A stretch of 10,539 bases of DNA from assembly GCA_900551155.1 (NCBI GenBank), contig URVA01000046.1, forward strand, positions 1 through 10,539. Reading direction: 5' to 3'. Source of the stretch: an uncultured Eggerthella sp. Lineage in GTDB: Bacteria > Actinomycetota > Coriobacteriia > Coriobacteriales > Eggerthellaceae. The notes under the pieces are model-generated. The model had not been told where the DNA came from. It ran no database searches and was given only the letters and a program-made list of their open reading frames with translations. Position 1 is the stretch's first letter. Each line of letters starts with the position of its first letter. Below are positions 6,201 to 10,539 of the stretch, one piece after another. The position numbers were made by a program, and so were the translations under genes.

Positions 6201-7141
6201 TACGCATCACGTCCTGTGGTTGTCTCGGTCTTGGTCTCTGCCTCTGCGCTTTCTGCCACATCGGCTTCTACGGCGTTTGCCACCGCATCCGTACCTGCGC
6301 TTTCTGCCGCGTTTTCGCGCGTTGATACACCTTCACCATCTGTCGCGTCGGCTTCTACGGTGTTCGCTGTCGCATCCATACCTTCGCCATCTGCCGCGTT
6401 TTCGCACTTTGGTAGACCTTCAACAAACTTCAGGAAATCCGCCATCGATCCATGCTTAATGGAATCAATATCAAAGCCATCAGGATTCAACAACCAATCA
6501 GTTACCAAATAACCGTCCAAGCCCAGCTGCATAGCAGACAAATCTTCGCGAGTGTTGTTGCCCACCATCAGAATCTCTTCAGGCTTCAAGCCAATCGCTT
6601 CGACATTTTCGCGATAGTACTCCAGATGAGGCTTGGTGCTCGTGGAATTATCATAGGTAGTAATACGCTCAAAAGCCTGCGGATCGCACCCTGCCCACTG
6701 GACACGCTTTTCCACCGCGATGCGCGGAAACAGCGGCATGGTGGTCAGATACAGACGATATCCCTTTTCGCGCAAAAGGTTCACCACCTGAGCCGATTCT
6801 GGCGTTGGGGAAATAAGCGCGCCCAATTCGTCAAAGGCGGTGTTATAGAAGCCCTCCATCAACTGCTCGTAAGCTGGCATTTCGCTTTCACCAATGCCCA
6901 AAACGGAGCAAAACGTCTGCCAAAAACGCTCATCGTTTCGTCCACCCTCCTCTTTGATCATGGCGAACACGCCTTTGTTGAGTGCATCGGTAAACTGCTT
7001 TGGTTCCTGACCATGATCGGCCGCATACTTTCCCAGCGCTTTGAAATATGCTTGCAAAAATGCGTCCATATCTACAGGAAGCAGCGTTCCGTCTAAGTCA
7101 AAGAAAACCGCCTTATAAGCTCGTTGAGATGTCGTGGGCAT
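6200..7141 (-). CDS. HAD-superfamily hydrolase with a repetitive acidic tail
   Basis: The 313 residues form a haloacid-dehalogenase-type phosphatase domain (about 9-240). Motif I is FFDLDGT (13-19) with Asp15 and Asp17. Next comes a helical cap of about 110 residues. Motif II is LTT (132-134), motif III Lys170, and motif IV GNNTRED (194-200) with Glu199 and Asp200. The substrate cannot be told from sequence. Residues 247-313 are a low-complexity Ala/Glu/Asp/Thr tail made of two imperfect 29-residue repeats, not expected to be part of the fold. The ATG at 7141 has AGGAGGG ten bases upstream. The gene overlaps tgt by one base and is probably co-transcribed with it. A role in queuosine metabolism, such as removing a phosphate from an intermediate, is possible but unproven, since phosphatases of this family are often placed beside unrelated genes. 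Confidence 0.85.
   Translation of the reverse strand: MPTTSQRAYKAVFFDLDGTLLPVDMDAFLQAYFKALGKYAADHGQEPKQFTDALNKGVFAMIKEEGGRNDERFWQTFCSVLGIGESEMPAYEQLMEGFYNTAFDELGALISPTPESAQVVNLLREKGYRLYLTTMPLFPRIAVEKRVQWAGCDPQAFERITTYDNSTSTKPHLEYYRENVEAIGLKPEEILMVGNNTREDLSAMQLGLDGYLVTDWLLNPDGFDIDSIKHGSMADFLKFVEGLPKCENAADGEGMDATANTVEADATDGEGVSTRENAAESAGTDAVANAVEADVAESAEAETKTETTTGRDA
6261..6409 (-). repeat. Imperfect 87-bp (29-codon) tandem repeat in the HAD tail
   Basis: The plus-strand start TCGGCTTCTACGG occurs at 6261 and 6348, a period of 87 bp or 29 codons. In protein terms ENAADGEGMDATANTVEAD (residues 247-265) recurs as ENAAESAGTDAVANAVEAD (276-294). The divergence between copies shows the duplication is not very recent. 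Confidence 0.75.
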
Positions 7142-7194
7142 TATGGGTCTTCCCTCCTGTGTGAAACCTAGTTATCTTTCGTGTCTCATCGTGT

Positions 7195-7266
7195 CTGTTT
7201 TTATCGATTCGCAGTGAGTCTTCGATTCAATTTTGTTTATTGAGCCGTTTTTGTTTGTCGAGTCGA
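7195..7266. repeat. Four imperfect 18-bp repeats in the divergent intergenic region
   Basis: Lines starting at 7195, 7213, 7231 and 7249 share a pattern with period 18. TCGATTC recurs at 7204-7210 and 7222-7228. TTTTGTTTATTGAGCCG (7231-7247) recurs with three changes at 7249-7265. The core resembles T-(C/T)-G-A-(T/G)-(T/C)-C. The array lies between the HAD and queH-queA start codons and could be a binding array or a decayed tandem duplication. Confidence 0.5.
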
Positions 7267-7279
7267 TTTTTTAATCAGA

Positions 7280-7291
7280 TGCTAGTATAGA
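7280..7291 (+). promoter_or_regulatory. queHA: Candidate extended -10 promoter for queH-queA
   Basis: TGCTAGTAT (7280-7288) fits an extended -10, and the overlapping TATAGA (7286-7291) is an alternative hexamer. No convincing -35 is seen; TCGATT (7263-7268), 17 bases upstream of TATAGA, matches three of six. The predicted leader is about 25-30 bases, too short for a preQ1 riboswitch. Confidence 0.4.
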
Positions 7292-7320
7292 GTACGCCGA
7301 AAGGAGCGGAAGACGAACCT

Positions 7321-9189
7321 ATGAAATTACTACTTCATGCATGTTGTGGACCATGCTCACTTGAGCCTGTTAGATTACTGCAAGCGGCGGGTCACGATAT
7401 CACAATTGCATACATGAATTCTAATATCGCACCTGCCGATGAGTATCAGCATCGTCTATCCACGCTTCTTGAATGGGCGCGCTCTCAGGGCATTCCTGTT
7501 ATAGAAGGGCCATACGAGCCAAACCGCTGGCAAAAAGCGGTGCGCGCGGCGTGGCATCCTGACCCCGCGAGGTTGGTAGCCGATTCTGCAGGTGATGCCT
7601 CTCGTGACGCTGACGCGGCATTCAACACGGGTATCGACCCTGAATTCGATACGGGCATCGACCCTGAATTCGACCCCGCAAGCGATCCCAAATTCGCACA
7701 TTTATATAGCGACCGAGATAATCGCTGCCGAGCATGCTATCGTCTGCGTCTTGAGGAACTGGCTCGTTATGCGCACGAGCACGACTTCGATGCCATCGGC
7801 ACCACGCTGAGCGTGAGCCCCTACCAATACACTTCAATAATCAAAGAGGAATTAGAGCGTGCAGCAGCGCATTATGATGGACTTACCGCACTTTTCGAAG
7901 ACTTTCGTCCGTATTATCCTAATGCGACTAAACGTAGTCGCGATTTAGGAATGTATCGCCAGAATTATTGCGGCTGCGCGTATTCCGACAAAGAAGCTGC
8001 CGCTGAACGCGCGGCACGCAAAGCTGCTCGCAAGAAGAAAAAAGAAGAAGAAAGAAGAGCTAAGTTGCAAGCATTGACCACTGATGATTTCGATTACGAA
8101 TTGCCCGAAGAACTAATCGCCCAAGAGCCTGCTCCCATTCGCGATGAATGCAGACTACTCGTTATGAAGCGCGATACAGGCACACTTGAGGATAAGATTT
8201 TCAAGGACATCATTGATTATCTGCAACCTGGAGACTTACTTGTCGCCAACGAAACACGCGTCATGCCAGCGCGTTTGATTGGCCACAAGCGCGGCACTGG
8301 TGGTGCGGCAGAGGTTTTCTTGCTGCGAGAAGCCAAGCAAGAACTGGAACGTACCAATCAATCTGCAACATGGGAAGCGCTTGTTCGCCCAGGTAAACGC
8401 TTAAAGCCAGGTGCTGTTGTGGACTTTGTTTCATCTTCGGATCCTACTTCGTCTCCAGACCCTGCTTCGTCTTCAACTGAAAACGTTGTTTTAAGCGCCG
8501 AGGTTATCGATTGGGTCGAAGGAGCTCAAAAAGGCGAGCGTCTTGTTCGACTCAGCACTGCCCTGCCTTCCCTCGACGAAGCACTTCATGCGGTAGGCCA
8601 CACGCCACTGCCTCCCTACATCAAAAACTACGCAGGTGACGAAGAGCTCTACCAAACCGTTTATTCCCATGAAGAGCGATCCGCTGCTGCTCCAACTGCG
8701 GGACTTCATTTCACGCCTGAGCTGATTGAGGACATTAAGGCAAAAGGTATCGGTTGGGAAACCGTCCACTTAGAAGTAGGACTTGATACCTTCCGCATTG
8801 TTGAAGAGGATAATCCGCGTGATCATCAAATTCATACCGAGCGTTATACCGTTCCTCAACGCACGGTTGATGCTATTAAGCGCACAAAAGAACAAGGCGG
8901 TCGCGTAATTGCCGTCGGCACCACGAGCGTACGCAGTCTTGAATCCGCTTGGGATGCGGAGCGGGGACTTATTGCGCGCGATCGCGAGGCGACCAGCCTC
9001 TATATTCTGCCTGGCTACGAATTCAAAGTAGTAGACGCGCTTATCACGAATTTTCACGTGCCACGCTCTACACTCATGATGCTTGTCTCGGCATTTTCTA
9101 CGCGCGACAACATCATGAAAGCATACCGTCACGCAATTAAACGCAAGTACCGCATGCTTTCTTTTGGTGATGCGATGTTTATCCGATAG
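7321..9189 (+). CDS. queH-queA: Fusion of epoxyqueuosine reductase QueH and S-adenosylmethionine:tRNA ribosyltransferase-isomerase QueA
   Basis: This 622-residue protein joins two consecutive enzymes of tRNA queuosine synthesis. Residues 1 to about 222 are QueH (former DUF208), the non-B12 epoxyqueuosine reductase. It has HACCGPCS (Cys8, 9, 12), RCRACYRLRL (Cys136, 139), TTLSVSPYQ and NYCGCAY (Cys217, 219), the family's iron-sulfur and catalytic cysteines. Residues 223-252 are a highly charged linker (AARKAARKKKKEEERR). Residues 253-622 are QueA, starting DDFDYELPEELIAQEPA, with ANETRVMPARLIG, PTAGLHFT, HLEVGLDTFRIV, GTTSVRSLES and ITNFHVPRSTLMMLVSAF. QueA puts the ribosyl moiety of SAM onto preQ1-tRNA to give epoxyqueuosine, and QueH reduces it to queuosine. 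Two repetitive in-frame insertions occur (residues 102-125 and 371-387). The ATG has GGAAG eight bases and AAAGGAG fourteen bases upstream. No frameshift or stop separates the halves. Confidence 0.95.
   Translation: MKLLLHACCGPCSLEPVRLLQAAGHDITIAYMNSNIAPADEYQHRLSTLLEWARSQGIPVIEGPYEPNRWQKAVRAAWHPDPARLVADSAGDASRDADAAFNTGIDPEFDTGIDPEFDPASDPKFAHLYSDRDNRCRACYRLRLEELARYAHEHDFDAIGTTLSVSPYQYTSIIKEELERAAAHYDGLTALFEDFRPYYPNATKRSRDLGMYRQNYCGCAYSDKEAAAERAARKAARKKKKEEERRAKLQALTTDDFDYELPEELIAQEPAPIRDECRLLVMKRDTGTLEDKIFKDIIDYLQPGDLLVANETRVMPARLIGHKRGTGGAAEVFLLREAKQELERTNQSATWEALVRPGKRLKPGAVVDFVSSSDPTSSPDPASSSTENVVLSAEVIDWVEGAQKGERLVRLSTALPSLDEALHAVGHTPLPPYIKNYAGDEELYQTVYSHEERSAAAPTAGLHFTPELIEDIKAKGIGWETVHLEVGLDTFRIVEEDNPRDHQIHTERYTVPQRTVDAIKRTKEQGGRVIAVGTTSVRSLESAWDAERGLIARDREATSLYILPGYEFKVVDALITNFHVPRSTLMMLVSAFSTRDNIMKAYRHAIKRKYRMLSFGDAMFIR
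7624..7695 (+). repeat. Three 24-bp tandem repeats inside the QueH domain
   Basis: Residues 102-125 are three octapeptides: NTGIDPEF (7624-7647), DTGIDPEF (7648-7671) and the diverged DPASDPKF (7672-7695). The first two differ at very few bases, so the expansion is recent. They lie in the loop before the Cys136-Cys139 pair, where QueH proteins are normally short. Confidence 0.85.
8434..8472 (+). repeat. 18-bp Ser/Asp/Pro repeat inside the QueA domain
   Basis: Residues 372-377 SSDPTS and 378-383 SPDPAS are hexapeptide repeats (18 bp each), followed by a partial third. They form a Ser-rich surface-loop insertion between VVDFV and VVLSAEV in an otherwise standard QueA. Confidence 0.6.
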
Positions 9190-9195
9190 AGTTAT

Positions 9196-9284
9196 GCAAG
9201 CTCGTCTGAAGTGACCCAAGATTTCGCAATAGTAATAATTCAGGATGACTTAGCGTGTTAGCCCGAGTTTGCAGAAGTTTTTTT
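9196..9284 (+). terminator. Weak candidate terminator of queH-queA
   Basis: GCAAGCTCG (9196-9204) pairs with CGAGTTTGC (9264-9272) over nine positions with one wobble. The loop is long but contains CTGAA/TTCAG pairing. Five bases later comes a run of seven T (9278-9284). The large loop makes this atypical. Confidence 0.3.
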
Positions 9285-9299
9285 AAAAAATCAGCACCC

Positions 9300-9456
9300 C
9301 CCTGCAGAAAAGCCCCGAAAGTAAGAGGGTTGCTTTAAGAACAATTTCCAAGATCGTCAAGAAGCAAACAAAAATGGACACCAACAAGCATCTATGAGCT
9401 TTAACGACCAATTGATGCTAAGACGAGTCTCTCACTAACGGCATTTTTCTGCAGGG
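9300..9456. repeat. 12-bp inverted repeat flanking about 133 bp
   Basis: CCCTGCAGAAAA (9300-9311) and TTTTCTGCAGGG (9445-9456) are exact inverted copies. The match resumes with GCC/GGC just inside, after a two-base shift. The enclosed 133 bp has no gene. This could be a small non-autonomous element or a long hairpin RNA; no clear target-site duplication was found. Confidence 0.45.
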
Positions 9457-9474
9457 TACCCCCTTTATTTTGGG

Positions 9475-9528
9475 AAAAAGTAGGGTTAATGACCAAAAAG
9501 TAGACTACGGGACACAGAAAAAAAGTAG
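9475..9528. repeat. AAAAAGTAG motif, three direct copies
   Basis: AAAAAGTAG occurs at 9475-9483, 9495-9503 and 9520-9528 (steps of 20 and 25 bp). Read on the minus strand each is CTACTTTTT, so RNA leaving rpoC meets a U-run three times. Only the third is the tail of a strong hairpin. Confidence 0.5.
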
Positions 9529-9552
9529 CCGCAGCATTAGCTGCGGCTACTT
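9518..9552 (-). terminator. Strong intrinsic terminator of the rpoC transcript
   Basis: AAGTAGCCGCAG (9523-9534), loop CATTAG, CTGCGGCTACTT (9541-9552): a perfect 12-bp GC-rich stem. On the minus strand it is followed by seven T residues (9524-9518). It lies about 140 bases after the rpoC stop. Confidence 0.9.
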
Positions 9553-9692
9553 ATTGAAGCTTATTTATCAAGCACTACTCGGCGCGCACACGCAAAATGC
9601 GTTTGTCGCTTGACCAAAGTGAGCAAGCGTTCACCCTAACGTGCCTAAGTGTTTGTTGCTCGCCTGAACTCGTGTAAACGCTTACCAACCGT

Positions 9693-10539
9693 TTACTCGG
9701 TCTTGGACTCTTCCTCGTCGGAATCGTCGATACCACCCAGGTTAAAGCCTAGATCCGTCGAACCTAACAGTGCATCAAGCTCTTCCAAGTTGCGCTGATA
9801 AGAACGTGGTGGAAGTGCCTCACCAAGCATGTCCTCACCATCGGTGTTGAAAGTTGCAGGATGGTCGCCACCAATCAAAACGGTGTCGTCTGGCGAGAAG
9901 ACCATATCAAGCAGCTGGCTCATGTCGTCACGAGAAGCGGTCAGGTCGTCTTCTATTACATGAGACAAACCATGAGCTTCAAGACCAGCCTTCAGCTCTT
10001 CAATAGCCTTGGTGCCAATACCCTCGATGCGCAGAAGCTCATCTTCGGTGTGACCTACCAAGTCTGCAACGGTTTCAATACCTGCTTCGGAGAACTTGTT
10101 TGCCCAGCGCTGAGATACGCCCAGATCGTCATAGATGTAGAGGCGTGCATCCTCGTCGGACAAGTTGCTACCACGATAGCCGCCTGCAATAGATGCAAAG
10201 TAGCTTGCGTAGTCGGAACCTGAGCTCAGATAGCCTTCATCCAAAGACCAATCCTGAGGCTGAGGCAGCAGGTCCTCAATCTCGCGCAGTGCCTCTGGAG
10301 CAGAATCAGGCAGACGATCGCCATCCATCTTGTCCACAGGAACACCCTTGTAGGTAAGGCCCACATCGTGATAACGCTTAAGACCAGTACCAGCAGGAAT
10401 TGGCTTACCAATGATAACGTTTTCCTTCAAGCCCTGAAGCGTATCAACCTTGCCTTCGATTGCAGCATCGGTCAGAACCTTAGTAGTTTCCTGGAAGGAT
10501 GCAGCAGACAGGAACGAATCGGTTGCCAAAGATGCCTTA
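9693..10539 (-). CDS. rpoC: RNA polymerase beta' subunit, C-terminal end, with an alpha-CTD-like extension (5' end outside window)
   Basis: The frame is open to the right edge; 281 residues are visible. KASLATDSFLSAASFQETTK and ENVIIGKPIPAGTG are the conserved end of beta', the catalytic subunit of RNA polymerase. In E. coli the protein ends about 50 residues after this point. Here about 220 residues follow: an acidic stretch, a helix-hairpin-helix segment at 9960-10124, and an acidic tail ending SDEEESKTE. The 55 residues of that segment align without gaps to the E. coli alpha C-terminal domain as I remember it, about 21 identical. The positions of Arg265 (codon 10107-10109), Asn268 (10098-10100), Gly296 (10014-10016), Lys298 (10008-10010) and Glu302 (9996-9998) are kept, Cys269 is Lys and Ser299 is Ala. 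In alpha these contact UP-element DNA. The gene ends in a strong terminator; rpsL does not follow it here. Confidence 0.96.
   Translation of the reverse strand, partial: KASLATDSFLSAASFQETTKVLTDAAIEGKVDTLQGLKENVIIGKPIPAGTGLKRYHDVGLTYKGVPVDKMDGDRLPDSAPEALREIEDLLPQPQDWSLDEGYLSSGSDYASYFASIAGGYRGSNLSDEDARLYIYDDLGVSQRWANKFSEAGIETVADLVGHTEDELLRIEGIGTKAIEELKAGLEAHGLSHVIEDDLTASRDDMSQLLDMVFSPDDTVLIGGDHPATFNTDGEDMLGEALPPRSYQRNLEELDALLGSTDLGFNLGGIDDSDEEESKTE

Larger units (their letters stand above)
9190..9692. other. Non-coding stretch between convergent queH-queA and rpoC
   Basis: No credible gene is visible. The region holds a possible queH-queA terminator (9196-9284), a 12-bp inverted repeat spaced 133 bp apart (9300-9311 / 9445-9456), three AAAAAGTAG motifs (9475-9528) and the rpoC terminator (9518-9552). 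Bases 9553-9692 are the 3' untranslated part of rpoC, with no further element seen. Confidence 0.55.

Noticed and set aside
6452..7096. 214-codon plus-strand frame opposite the HAD gene
   Set aside because: The HAD motifs on the minus strand explain the open frame; no ribosome site or domain is seen here.
7142..7320. preQ1 riboswitch before queH-queA
   Set aside because: The predicted leader is short and I see no preQ1 aptamer pattern; late queuosine genes are also not the usual targets.
8770..9219. 149-codon minus-strand frame opposite the QueA end
   Set aside because: Antisense to highly conserved QueA motifs; no independent support.
9283..9381. 32-residue hydrophobic minus-strand frame starting with GTG
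   Set aside because: No ribosome binding site upstream, and it runs through the inverted repeat and the T/A run; composition alone is not enough.

Overview
The window looks like part of a chromosome of a Gram-positive, actinobacterial-type bacterium of moderate GC content. I infer class Coriobacteriia, perhaps an Eggerthellales member such as a Cryptobacterium relative. The grounds are an LCP wall-assembly enzyme, a single-chain SecDF, a QueH-QueA fusion, and an RpoC with a long, unusual acidic tail. The genus is a guess from the gene set, not from a database match.

Layout, left to right. (1) Bases 1-603, minus strand: the N-terminal 201 residues of a LytR-CpsA-Psr (LCP) phosphotransferase that runs off the left edge. 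(2) Bases 604-1611: about 1 kb without a conventional gene but full of signals. These are a possible regulated plus-strand promoter with an overlapping palindrome, several hairpins, a 27-codon hydrophobic small ORF with a good ribosome binding site (a type I toxin-like candidate), three GTGCAC-type repeats phased at exactly 22 bp, and a strong bidirectional terminator. (3) Bases 1612-7141, minus strand: a compact run HAD hydrolase > tgt > secDF > DUF1292-like gene. HAD/tgt and secDF/DUF1292 each overlap by one base (TAGTG and TAATG). (4) Bases 7142-7320: a divergent intergenic region with 18-bp-period repeats and a promoter. (5) Bases 7321-9189, plus strand: a QueH-QueA fusion. (6) Bases 9190-9692: an intergenic region with a long inverted repeat, iterated AAAAAGTAG motifs and the rpoC terminator. 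(7) Bases 9693-10539, minus strand: the C-terminal end of rpoC.

Functionally, tgt and queH-queA together encode the last three steps of queuosine tRNA modification: base exchange of preQ1 into tRNA, transfer of the epoxycyclopentane ring, and reduction of epoxyqueuosine to queuosine. They lie on divergent transcription units separated by one HAD hydrolase gene. secDF encodes the proton-driven accessory part of the Sec translocase, but yajC, often found between tgt and secD, is absent from that position.

The most striking observation is in rpoC. After the canonical end of the beta' subunit there is a tail of roughly 220 residues. It contains a 55-residue segment that aligns without gaps to the C-terminal domain of the RNA polymerase alpha subunit and keeps most of the DNA-contacting positions. 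This suggests a beta'-borne copy of the UP-element/activator-binding module. A second theme is in-frame expansion of short tandem repeats rich in Asp, Ala, Ser and Pro inside or at the end of otherwise conserved enzymes (QueH part, QueA part, HAD tail).
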